From Polymyxa betae (Eukaryota; Endomyxa; Phytomyxea; Plasmodiophorida; Plasmodiophoridae): a stretch of 43,550 nt of DNA. Below are positions 30,822-42,196 of this stretch, in pieces. The notes under the pieces were generated by a model that saw only the letters and a list, made by a program, of their open reading frames with translations, made no database searches and had not been told where the DNA came from. The translations under genes were made by a program, and so were the position numbers. Positions within the stretch are counted from its first letter, which is position 1. Every line of letters starts with the position of its first letter. The stretch covers positions 2,373 through 45,922 of the forward strand of contig RBZT01000690.1 in assembly GCA_003693705.1 (NCBI GenBank). The letters run 5' to 3'.

Positions 30822-33800
30822 TTATTGATGATTACTGGGTTTGCCGAATAATAGGTACCTCTTGTTGGGGTCCTTAACTTCATCGGCTTGGTCGTTATTA
30901 TGATTATCAGCACTATCACCTGAAATTGATTTGAACTTGTTGATGATGTCGCCCATAGCTGCTTTGCCTTTGGCGATCGGATGCGGAGATGGCTGGATTG
31001 GTATGGATCCCACAGGAAGATCAATGTCCAGGGCATTCAAGTCTGCAAACACATTTAGAATGATCTCGTGAACAATTCACGTTTCTAACCCTCATGGCTG
31101 CCATAACTGAACGATCCCAGCTCGGTGCTCGTCCCACCAAATTTATACTTTAAAAACGACGCTAGACCAGGGCCGGCCTGTTTTAATGCCGATTTGATAA
31201 GATCACGACGCAGGCGACGAGCAAATTTCGCCAGCGTCCAAGTTTTCTTCTGATAGATCATAGCGGGCATCCGAACCGAGACTCCTTGAAAATCAGCTAC
31301 AATTTGGTTAAAATATTGCCCAAAAAAGATAACAGATTCATACCCATTCCGCTTGAACCACTTCCTTTAAAGCTAATCGTAGCACGAACAGCTCCTATCC
31401 GTAAATAGGTGATGATAATGCTGTTCTGGCTTCTATCACAATACAGTCTCAAGTCTCGCAGATGGGCTGGCGTCGACTCATCTGCACCGCTTTCTTCTTG
31501 TGCTAGCTCCGGCGGCGGTGACGGAGGCTCAGAATGTTCGACTTCTGTTAAAATCCCAGAAACCTTAGGGACCAATCTAGCTCCGCGCTGCAGTATTCTT
31601 TGTTCACTTTTTGAAGTTCCTTGCTTGGTGATGAATTTGCTCAGATCGTCAACCAGCGTCTGTGTTATTCTTGTGACCAGATGCGCAACGTTCAGAACGC
31701 ACGAGCAAATGACAACAATGCCTCCTACGCGCTTGACTATGCATTGTAAAGTCATTACAGCACGGTTTTCAGCATTCTGATCAGGTAAGTTTGTCGCCAA
31801 GCCATTTGAACAGCAAATATAACCAGGAATTAGGACATTTTTCCACTCTTCCATGTCACTTCGAGTGTCAACGACGCGAACATCACGAATCTCGAAGCAT
31901 ATTTTAAGAGATCCTTCTCCTTTGAATTCCACTTCAACCAATCCGGAACAAGCCGCGATTGTTATTCGAACAAATTCAATCCTGTTAACGAAGACCAGCG
32001 AAAGAGTAAAGGCTTCTAAGCGAAAATGAAAATCGAGCGGATTTGCTGAGAACATGGCAGATAAATGGGTGTGTAAGTCCACAGAGACAGACATAATGCT
32101 GTCAACAAACTGTTGTCGAAGACAGGCAACATGAGCTGACAGAAGGGCAAGTTCTCCTGATCCAGATTTTCTTTCGATGTCTTCGATCGGATCCGAGGCG
32201 CAGTAAACCCCCATGAGCCATTCCAGATGACGAATTTGCCAAAGAATGCGCTGATGATTGGTAATCCTCCCGTCGAAAGCCGAAACGCCGGCGAATGAGA
32301 ATCGAACGAACTCAGTAGCCGATTGCAGAGGAGGTAGAGGCAGGTCGGCAAGCAGGACACGAGAAATAATGGATTCTAACAAAGCACATTGTAGATGGTC
32401 TAATGTGGCATTGATCGTAGGGAACAGCAAGAACACGTTGTGAGACGATGAAGAGAAGGGATAGAACATGGCACTTGCCTAGCAGATTATTAGAATAGAT
32501 TGTTGTGTGAACTTACAAACTAACTTGAATTGGAAAAGGATCGACAATAGCCTTCATTACAGACTGGTTCAAGCACTCTTTGAAATCAAACCACATGGGC
32601 TTGGCATCCACATCAATATCAGTTGGTGCCAAACGAATGGTTAAATTGTCAATCAATAACCGGATATCTACTCGTTCGGTTTCTTGCTTAGAGCCATCAT
32701 TGTCAAAAGATCTTGCAGTAATCAGGCATGAGTGCATACATGCCAGAACAATACCACAGGCACTTTCCACCGGAGACTCAAGAGCAATCTGACCATTTGA
32801 AATTTCTGATAACAGCTATCAGTCCATAATCATTGCTAACCAATTGCATGAATACCAATTGAGACGATATCAAGAAGATCAACCGGATTAATGCTGTCAC
32901 ATTCGGGTCCATCGGCAATTATTGTTGGTGTTTGTGAAATTAGCTCAACATTCTCGTCTTCAGTTTGATTGAAATCGACAAGAATGCCTTCATTTGGATC
33001 GGCTTCGTCATCATCACTAATTTCATCTGGAGAAAATACAAGTTCGTCTGGTTTGTCTTCAGGTATGTTTGTGGCATCCACTGCAGGACCCGAACGCAAT
33101 CGGAAATAGTACTCAAAATACAGCATGTACGACCGAAATAATTGGACTGGAATAGCATTCAGTCTGCAGCTATGGGCAAAAGTCTGTGAATTACCTATTG
33201 CGTTCCTAGACTCCAATGTCATCCTAGCTCTGGGATGGACAATTTTCACAGAGAATAGATATGGCGAATCTGATAGCAAATCGTCTGCATTTTCTCTGGG
33301 TGAGTGTCTCTTAGGTGAGGATGACGGAATATTTGCTCCTGCATGCGAGACAGCAGTGGGAGATGGCTGAGTCCCAATCGAAAAGAAGGTTAGCAAAGAA
33401 ACCACTCTTGTAACTTGCATAGAAACGTCCGGTTGTGAAGATTCGGACACCGACTTCTTCGACGGCGAATGCAACGGAGACCCCGACCGGAAAATAAGCG
33501 TGCTGCAGGATTTTTGTGCAATCTGGCAGGAGTCTACTAAGAAAAGTAAACCATTCTGTCTTCGGTTGCGCTTTTCTTCAATGTTTGTCCGAATTTTTTT
33601 ATCGATGGAGTCGATCAGGCGACGAACCCTAAACCACCTCCTTCGTCGAACATTGTCCGTCCAATGGCGCTTGGCAGTGTACGTTCGAGGAAAATCATGG
33701 GCGTATTCCCAGCCATCAGGATCAACTTTGCCTTTACCACACAGCTGCCCACGATCGATAACCCAGTCAGATTTCCAGTGCCAGTGCTCACTGGGCAAAT

Positions 33801-36800
33801 TGAACAGAGGACTGTCTCGACGTAGCTCCTGAGTGCCATCAATATCAGACCAGCTTGGTCGGTCTGTAGGCAACAACCAGCTAAGCCACCCTTGCCCGAG
33901 TATAAACCGTTGATTTTCATAAGTATGAACGACAACCACAGTGCCGTTGCGAATTTCGTGAGCAAGTTCGTGGCCAGTTTCTAAAAGTAATATCACAAAG
34001 GGAAGAAACAAAACGTACAAGCAAATACTTACCACATTTGCGCCAGAAAGCTTCGTTGGCGATTAACGAAGCGTTTAAGCCCGATACGGAGATATACAAG
34101 TTGTGAATGGCACAAAGATCCACGTCAAACTTGGACTTAATTTCCGACAGCTGAAATCGAAGACCTTGCCCTGGGTCGTCGTTACTGGCCGCATCGAGCA
34201 GTGTAAACGAGCAGTTCAATACTGATAACAGAGAGCAGCTGAATTGTAAAGCAGATATGTCTGGCATAGAGATGGCTGGCATACGGCGACATAAAGGAAG
34301 GAGGAAGGGAAGGTTTTGGGTGTTTAACGTCATCTTGGTCTGATGCTTTCCTGAACCAACTAGTAATTTCATAGTCACAGCAACACGTGATGTTCGGAAG
34401 GCTTCGAAGGGATCTTCGCCAGCTACAGTCTGTTCCGTAATACATCTTGCCGTACAAGGGACGCCGCTTGCCGCAATAAAACATATACTAGCAGAGCAGT
34501 CGACTTTGAAACATTGCAGTAAAGTCCCAGTCTCGTAAAGTTCAACAGAAGTATGTTGCTCGGATGGATCCGGTTTGTGGACAGATTCATGAGACATGTG
34601 GACCTTCGTTTTCGAATCGTGTCTTTCATCACTCAGCCCGATTGCGACTTCATCAATAAAAAGGTTAAAGGACTTCGATGACGGGTTTAGGGCGATCCTG
34701 AATTCGGAACCTTTGATGAGAAGCGATGGATGCGAAGGAGAATCGGTGCTCGTGCAAAACGCCATCTGCTGCAAGATACGGAGTGAGAAATTACTGATCA
34801 CAACATTCTCCAATGATTGGATCTCGAATACATAACGAATGATATCCACAACAGCGAGCGATCTGATAGTTGGATCGATAAAAGACGGTCGTAACTTCTG
34901 GCAAAGAATGGCTAAATCCTGCAATGTTGAGAGAAGGCTGCGTGACAACGTGACACAAGGATGTATAACATGCACGGAGTGAGCACGAATGGAAATTAGC
35001 GGTGGATACAGAGGCTGAGTGAAATTGACATGATGACGTGGACTGAGATTTAAGTTGCAAGAGCGCCTTGGCCCGAAACTATCTTGTTGAATGGATATAT
35101 CGGTAGTGCAATGAAAATTAGAAATATCAACAACAGAGGGGCAAAATTGCCTAATCGAAATCTACAGTGATAATAGTAAATGAAAGTCCAAAAAATATAT
35201 GACTGTAATTTTACCTCCAAAGCCTCGGTGTGGAGAGAACACATAGCGCTGATCAGGAGATTCTCATTGAATTCTTGATCGTCAAGCTGGGTCGCTATTT
35301 GCGTTTGGCATACTGTACACTATTCAGCTACAGTAGCGTTCAGCTGTTGGGAAAAATACCAAGCTCTGAAATAGACACAGATAGCAGTGATCCAAGACGA
35401 AGATTTCCTGGTCGATGGTCTACTGAAATACAATCCAGAGGAGGAAATGACCATTTCTCCGCATGAGTTGCCTTTAAGCGAACGATACGATTCCGATATA
35501 GCTCAAAGTTCGATTCCGCGAGGCGCGAAGACATCAGAGAGATTTTGGCGTCGGAAAGCAGCTGACCAGTGCGTCGTTGATGCTCCCTTATTTTCAATCG
35601 CAACAGCTCCCTTCTGTCAAACGTAAGCGAGCCGCAAATGATAAAACGAGCACGATACCTGGAATCGGAACCCATGCGCTCATCAAGGCCAACAGGACGT
35701 ACCTATGGGTAATTAAAAAAGGAGAATTATAGAAAACCAATCATTCACTTGATGAATCCAGGAGTTCCAGCACGTATCGATTAGAGAAACTGTTAAATGA
35801 CGACAGTGAAAGTTGACAACAGGCTTAAGGCGGAAATCAGGGGGATATCTGTATCCAGGACCATCGTCTTGGCGTGCAAGAGAGTCCAACGATGGTATTG
35901 AGCACAGAGCTTCAGCTAGCCCTCTTGTTTGATGCAGAATCGATAAAAGATGTATAGTATCATAAAGGGACGAATCGCTGCTGGGAACTCCAACACGGAT
36001 GGAGGCAGCAGACATCCGGATTGGAGAGTACATCAACAGTTTAGCTGTCTGCTCGGTAAGGGCAGGATCACATCTCAGCTGGGATAGCGTAATATCTTGG
36101 CAATCGCAATCCCGAGATATGTCTAATGACAGTAGATGAAGCAAGGGAAACGAATCGAGACATATCGCTAACCGCGATAACTACACAAGATGAGAGATTA
36201 TCAACGGCAAACAGCAAAGCGACTTACATGCCAATGCCAAGGCAAAAACTCTGACAGGAAGCGTTCGACGAACACAGTCACCGTCAGGCTGGAATCAATT
36301 GCTGCCGTTAAAAGGATATCGGAAACGCACATCGATATGACTTGGAGCTTATCTACAAGATAAGGAGCACGGTCACGAAAAGCCCAGTCATAAAATGGTG
36401 ATTCTCCAGAAGGCAATCCGCGAGCAACCTAAGCGACCCACATTCAGTATTAGGCCTCAAGTCAATTATGCGAAGCATCCACCTGAGCCGGTTGAGGGGT
36501 CGGGAGCTGATCACAAGCAGAGAACAGTAAAGGATACAAATCTCGTTTACATCTGATAACAGCAGCAATGATCTCTTTGACGAGATACAGCAAATCGTAC
36601 TGCATTGGCGGAGACCAATGCCCTATAATCCATTAGTCAGACAACTTATGATGATGGTGATAACAGCTGTGATACCCCTTGCAGTATCACCGCTAATATC
36701 AATTGTCGGGTGAGGACAGGTGGATGTTGCCTAGAATTCATTTAAAGACCAGTTCTTACAAATGAAAGGTCAAATTGACCTGTTGTCCGCTTAGCTTGAA

Positions 36801-38290
36801 AAAAGAGAATGACAAGAATCGATTCGAATCATAAATGCATTCGGGTTTCACCATAAGCATAATGAATTGTTGTTGGGAGGAAACCTCGACTTTGGCCGAT
36901 TCGATCTTAACGTCAAACATTCTAGGCATTGAAACCTGAATCGATCCGGTTCTCAGCTCAACATCTAGAGGAGCCGCGGCCGATGGGCTCTTTGGGACCA
37001 GGCTAGCAAATTCAAATGCTAGTTTGGTCAGCGGGAGAATAATCTTAACTAATTCTAAGTGTGCATTAATTGTGATATCACCAGCATCCAAAACCAATTT
37101 TGGAAGAGACGGTTTCGATGAAAATGAAGAAACTCGTAGAATGTCATGGCCATTGGTTTTTGAATGAATATTTCGAAAACAAACAGTAGCATCCGGTGAG
37201 CAAAAGACTTCTAGCTCTTCAATACAAGCCAGTACCAACGTCTGCTGAATTGCAGTCACTTGGATATCAGTCGAATACAGACACAGCTTGAATTCACGCT
37301 TTGGAAGAGTTACAACCGGCATAGAGCTTATGAATGGTTGTAAAGCTGAAATTATCCCGACAAGAGGGTCTAAGTGAAACCTGAATGCAAACAGCGATAT
37401 GGAAACCGACGGGCTTTGCAATGGCATGTCCAAGTGGAACTCTCCAAGAAAACAGAAGGTTTTCTTTTCAGTACTTGCAGTAACAACATGAATGACAGCT
37501 TCGATAGCATTATCTCTTATGTTGACAGTAATCGCAGACAGTGCGACATTGACGCGTTGAATCAAATGCAGCTGAACATCAGAAAAAGAGGTCGATAAGC
37601 AGTTTCCAGCAGTCAACGGTAAAGATATGTCAGCTTGCAATGTGCGAAGGGATACAGAAGAGTTGAATGCTTGACAGTACAGCGAACAGAGAGAAAACTT
37701 TCTACCGTTTTTGAAACAAATTTGCTGGATCGATATTGATTGCAGATCCTGACGTCCACATATCGCCAAACAAGGCAGAACCTGAATGAGAAATACTAAG
37801 CAATAATCATATCCACTAATGGGTTTACCTGCACCTCTATGCGATTGATCTCAATTTGGAGGAGCGACATTATCTTTACAGCAAACGCCAGCACATACGG
37901 CTGTTTTTCAAATAAGAGCGGGCTTACACAGAACGTAATGAAAAGTACCAGAAGCGGCTTTGCAAATCCAGGTAAAGCTGGTTTATATCTCAGCTTTGGT
38001 ACATCTTCAAAAAAATTCAAGCGCCCACGAACGTTGAAAACAGAGATTTGCAATGGCCATAAATTAAGGGCGATAGTTTCAATACTCAGCAATGTCCATT
38101 GCTGTATAATGATTCTGATTCCATGCAGTTGCAAAGTCGTCAATGAAATCGCTGCAACAGTTAACTCTAACGGAGCTGGAAACGGTATGTAAGCAATAGC
38201 GCTAGAGATTAAAACACCCAGCCAGAGCGGTTTAGCCGCCGCCACGACCAGGAAACCGATAATGGCGGCTGCGACAAGAGCAGCGAACAT
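30822..38290 (-). CDS. Giant membrane-anchored beta-rich protein with dysferlin-type domain; probable bridge-like lipid-transfer (VPS13/BLTP-type) protein
   Basis: About 7.5 kb of successive minus-strand exons separated by 40-80 nt gaps, for example 38290-37843, 37796-36756 and groups at 36568-36201, 36144-35713, 35675-35340, 35244-35050, 34975-33980, 33980-32836, 32770-32513, 32469-31297, 31270-31085 and 31052-30822. Total coding is roughly 2200 aa. The N-terminus is a hydrophobic anchor (ALVAAAIIGFLVVAAAKPLW), then long alternating beta-strand repeats (ALSAITVNIRDNAIEAVIHV) as in RBG lipid-channel proteins. In the middle (33.6-33.95 kb) a DysF domain is clear: ENQRFILGQGWLSWLLPTDR, PSWSD, WHWKSDWVIDRG, DGWEYAHDF, VRRRRWFRVRR. 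Near the end MIYQKKTWTLAKFARRLRRD recalls VPS13-like C-termini. The first splice (EVQ to VLPCLA) is secure; most others are approximate. It could be two genes. Confidence 0.6.
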
Positions 38291-39520
38291 AGCTCATCTG
38301 AATGTGAATATCATCATCTACCAGAGTTCAATTGAAATGTTTCTGTAAAGAGCTACCTAGGAGGGGATCGACCACTATGGACAAACTATGTCGCAGCCCT
38401 TTCAGTAACGTAACCAATAATCCGAACCGATCTCCTTTACTGTTGCGCACACAGAGAGCTCATTGTTCTTGTCGAATCTGCCAATCATTCAACTTCGAGA
38501 TCTTTCTCTATCTGTTGTCGTCTTCCAGAAATCACCCGAGCCCACCTTGTTACGGTGGCACCATTTTGGACGCGGACGCTCGATTGATCCTGGGTTGATC
38601 GAGATCTTGGCTCCTTTACGCGATATTGACCCTTAGCGCTCTGGCATTCATGGTCCCAGCCCATCACCGAGGCTGGTCGATGGATCCAAATACATCAGTG
38701 GAAAATTTGTAAATTGATCGAAATGTATTTCTGAAACGGAACACGTCCCTATTTTTCACCAAAGATTGCAAAATTTAATAACACGGAACTGCACTGATAT
38801 CTCATGGAGCTTGTATACAGCTACTTAAGCTTGATGGCTTCATACGCGAGATACGACGGTAAACGAGAACACAGAGTATGCCTGAGTCTGGTGACTGGGC
38901 TCGTTTTAACTCTGAGGTAGACGGTTAGGCGACGTAATCGCTAGTGAATCACGACACTTCGCCGTCGGGGTGCCACAGAGGAATAAGGATCCCCGTCCGA
39001 ATGATACTTCCACTTCCAGTTGTGTTTCCCTTTCGCAGGCAACAGTCAAGTCGACGACCATTCAAGAATCTGGCTCTATACTGTAATCTCAGTAAAAAGA
39101 AGAGAGACGACGATGTACACCAAATAGAGCTTGAAGACACGGTCTTATCTGAAACTACATTTTTTTTAATTTTATTTTTTATTTCAAACACTAAACACAC
39201 GTAACGATAGAGCACAAGGTACATAAAATTTGCTGTAGAAGAGCTTCTTTAGCAGCTGTCTATGTATCCTGACGCTTCCTTATGTGTTTTTTTGTCTTTG
39301 AAGAAAATCCCCTTTAACAAAGATGTAGATGAATTAGATCTCATAAAAGATATTGGCTATGATGGTTGTGTGTTGTTCTAAGAACGGAGGAGTCCATTAG
39401 AGTCAGAATTGAAGAATCTAGCTCCTGTAAGAAGTTAGAAATGGCGTCAAGAAATTTTGTGACGACCGTATCCTTGTCAGCTCAAAGTTTTTCGATTTTG
39501 ATGTTAGTCTTGTCTACGAT
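38291..39520. other. Non-coding stretch
   Basis: About 1.2 kb without a convincing gene. It is AT-rich around 39160-39190 and 39280-39340. Short frames on both strands have no conserved character. I see no RNA gene or repeat that can be supported. Confidence 0.45.
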
Positions 39521-39523
39521 ATT

Positions 39524-40017
39524 GTGCAGACAGAGCGACAGAAGCGGCGGCGCTTCGGTAGTTGGAATCCATCGGCATCAAAGGCAGTGGCGTCGGTCAA
39601 GCGGGGTTGATCGGGATTCGGGAACAGCAGAGCGGCGTGCAGCGGCCTCGCGGCGCATGACGTCGCGGTCACGGATGCTGGGGGCGGGAGCGCCCAGGGA
39701 TCGCAGCGCCTTGGTTAGAAAACCTTGGAAGTTGGGTCTTGGACATTCCTGAATAATGCTCTGCAGGTACGATACGCAGGCCTGCCGTCTTAGTTGCGAT
39801 TTCTTCGGGGTGAGGTTAGCTCCCAACCTGTCGGGCTTGAAGTGGGCCTGGTCATATTGACTGGGTCCGCCAACAGTAAATTTCGCGTTGGCTGAACGAA
39901 GACCACTGATCAGGCTTTGTCAGTCTCTAGCAGGCATACGTGAAGTACGCCGGACGGCAGGAAGGAAACCATCATCTTGGCGCTGCCTGCGCCCAGAGTC
40001 CCAGACCACATAATTTT
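39524..40017 (-). CDS. Possible hypothetical gene, incomplete model
   Basis: A minus-strand stretch from about 39900 to 39578 reads YDQAHFKPDRLGANLTPKKS, QLRRQACVSYLQSIIQECPR and FQGFLTKALRSLGAP, which has coding-like composition. A possible first exon upstream starts MWSGTLGAGSAKMMVSF (about 40013) with a GTATGC...TTCAG intron, and a last exon may read TDATAFDADGFQLPKRRRF to a TAG at 39524. Phases could not be made to close, so this may be a decayed or transposon-linked gene. Confidence 0.35.
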
Positions 40018-40329
40018 GTTCACACAATCTGCAACAAGTGAATAATTCAGCGCTGATTACGGGCAGAGAACGTTGTGCTGATGCACGTTACTGTCGTTCC
40101 CGGCGGTCGCTTTCGAACACCTCATCTGGTCAATGCGCGCTTACAGGCTCAGGTCGTCGTCGGTCGCGCTCTCATCTCGTGCGCCTTCGGCTCATCGCGA
40201 AGTCAAATCTCAAGCAGTCGTGAACGTTCTTCTTCTGATTCTGACTGTCTAGACACGACCCAACGAGCAGAACACAGCGGCCAAAGCTCCAGGACATCAA
40301 GCGATGCTGCCCGGTGACAGTTTCATGAA

Positions 40330-40796
40330 CGGAATGTTCCGTTGAACAATTATTCGTTCGAGATACCTTGCATTTTTGAAAAAGTGGATGGATTTCGGGC
40401 CAACTGGAACAGAATCAAAGAAGACAGGCAACGTAAAACCCGATCCTAACACCTTAGATGATCCTGTTCTGGTGGTCATCACAGCTTTCTTTGCCAAATC
40501 CCCAAGAACGGATCAGATCTTGGACAGTCCACTTATCACGTTGGCTAGCCTGCAACAGATGACGATATCGATAGCGAAGCAGATATTGACGGTGATGCTG
40601 ACTTTCCAGATTTGAAGCGTCTCCAACGAAGCGCCCAGAATCAGAAGCGCCTCCAGAAAAGCGCCCACGCGCTGGAGTGTCCTCAACGGTTACTGATAAT
40701 ATTGGCGACAAAATGGAATCCGCTTTCGCCATGGTTTCCGAAAGCGTTTCCAGCATAGCGAAGGCTGTTAGCGGTCAGGCTGCGGACGGTTTTTGA
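40330..40796 (+). pseudogene. Decayed DNA-binding partner ORF of a PIF/Harbinger element
   Basis: Plus-strand fragments FEKVDGFRANWNRIKEDRQR, DDDIDSEADIDGDADFPDL and ASPTKRPESEAPPEKRPRAG, ending MVSESVSSIAKAVSGQAADGF and a stop at 40795, lie in different frames with stops between them. A W-x-R helix followed by an acidic linker, a basic PEKRPR patch and a terminal helix is the usual build of the Myb/SANT-like proteins that accompany Harbinger transposases. It is convergent with the transposase remnant next door. Confidence 0.5.
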
Positions 40797-40972
40797 AAGC
40801 TTATATGCAAGAAAGTCGTGATGCTATAGTCTCTTTGAAGCAGTCCATTAATAATAGCACAAAGATCCAGTTGGCAATGCTCGAAGCTATTTAAAAGCTC
40901 GTTAATGGCGGTTCTTAATTGACGACAAATAAACCTCAACAATGTCACGGCGCAGCTTGGCTCGTTCACAAT

Positions 40973-42050
40973 CTATAGCTTCAACCAGATCAGTTTGTGG
41001 TTGATTATTGCCCGGGGGGAGGGCGTCGTCATCAGCATCTTTCTCAGAAATAGGAGCATCATCGGATAATACAATGCAACGTTATGAACGATGAAACAGC
41101 CACGAATGATTCGCGCTTCTTGAGAACTGGCCGTTTTTTGCTTCCGCTCTGGGTGCCACCTGTTCTCAAGGTTGCCTTTCTGATTGAGAGCCGCTTTGAA
41201 CCGTCGGAAACGATGGTTTAATATCCCAAAACGTTCTCCATAACTATTCGCGTACATGAATGCATGTAGCTGTATTATCGTTGATATCATAAGGAGTCCA
41301 ACAACACTTTGTCAGGAGGCAACAACTGATGGATTGATCTCCCAAAACTCAGAGCGATTGGAAACACCCTTATCGCTTTCGGTGCCCGGCCGCATGGCCT
41401 AGCTCTGCAAACGACGTTTTCATTCAACAACACTCAACAACACCTTGTATATACGACGTTAATGCCAGGATAATGGCAAGTTATCCTTTCTTGCAATACC
41501 ATCCCTCGTAATCATGCGGACGTTCAGTCTCGGTCAAGGTCCCGTCAACTGCCTGACAGGCGCCGGGTAAGCCTCAATTGCTCTCAAATCCCTGTGAAAG
41601 TTCTTGCCATTCTTCATGAGATGTTGGAAGGTAAAAATTAATCGAGGGCTTAATCTGTTAATTACGATGTCCATGACATCTTCGATATACCGCAAAGCAG
41701 AGGTTTGCCCATTCCGAGAACTTTGGCATGACAGATTCCAGATCTTTTCAGGTACTGCTCGCAAACAACAACACGTTGGCTGACGAAATCTTTGCGAAAT
41801 CCCATTCAATGTTCACCAGATTGACAATCTCATAGAATGACCGCCACAAACAGCGGAATGTGTCATGAAACCAACCGTTAAAAATTCAGGACGTTGATCA
41901 ACAGCAGCAAATTGATTTCGCCTAATGGCAAGTGTGATACGATGAGGTTTCTGGACATCTCGACGATTTAAATGACATGCGGCAATCATTCCAGCCGCTA
42001 AGGCCGTCAATCAAGCCTCCAGACCCCCAGTAACAGCAGCAGCAACCTTC
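40973..42050 (-). pseudogene. Decayed PIF/Harbinger (DDE_Tnp_4, HARBI1-like) transposase
   Basis: Pieces in order from 42050 down: WFHDTFRCLWRSFYEIVNLV, then FYLPTSHEEWQELSQGFESN, stop (TGA), GLPGACQAVDGTLTETERPH, DYEGWYCKKG, later LPPDKVLLDS and YGERFGILNHRFRRFKAALN, ARIIRGCFIVHNV. The 'G.PG.C.A.DGT...RP...EGWYCrKG' block holds the first catalytic Asp of Harbinger transposases, and 'FGiLk.RFR' plus the 'C.vLHN' end are also diagnostic. Frames change several times and stops interrupt it, so it is not functional. Terminal repeats were not found by eye. Confidence 0.8.
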
Positions 42051-42196
42051 GGATCAACGAAAAATTGCAGTTTTATTGCGTATTCTTGAAAAAATAGGCG
42101 TCTATTTCAGAAAGGACCCCACGGAGATCGTATTCCGTAATAGAACTGGAAATAGACCAACTCAAAATCTGATTGGTGGAAGCATCAATTGCGCCT

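Noticed and set aside
33625-33637. CGAACCCTAAACC, a telomere-like string
   Set aside because: It lies in the conserved DysF coding segment (RRWFRVRR on the minus strand), so codons explain it.
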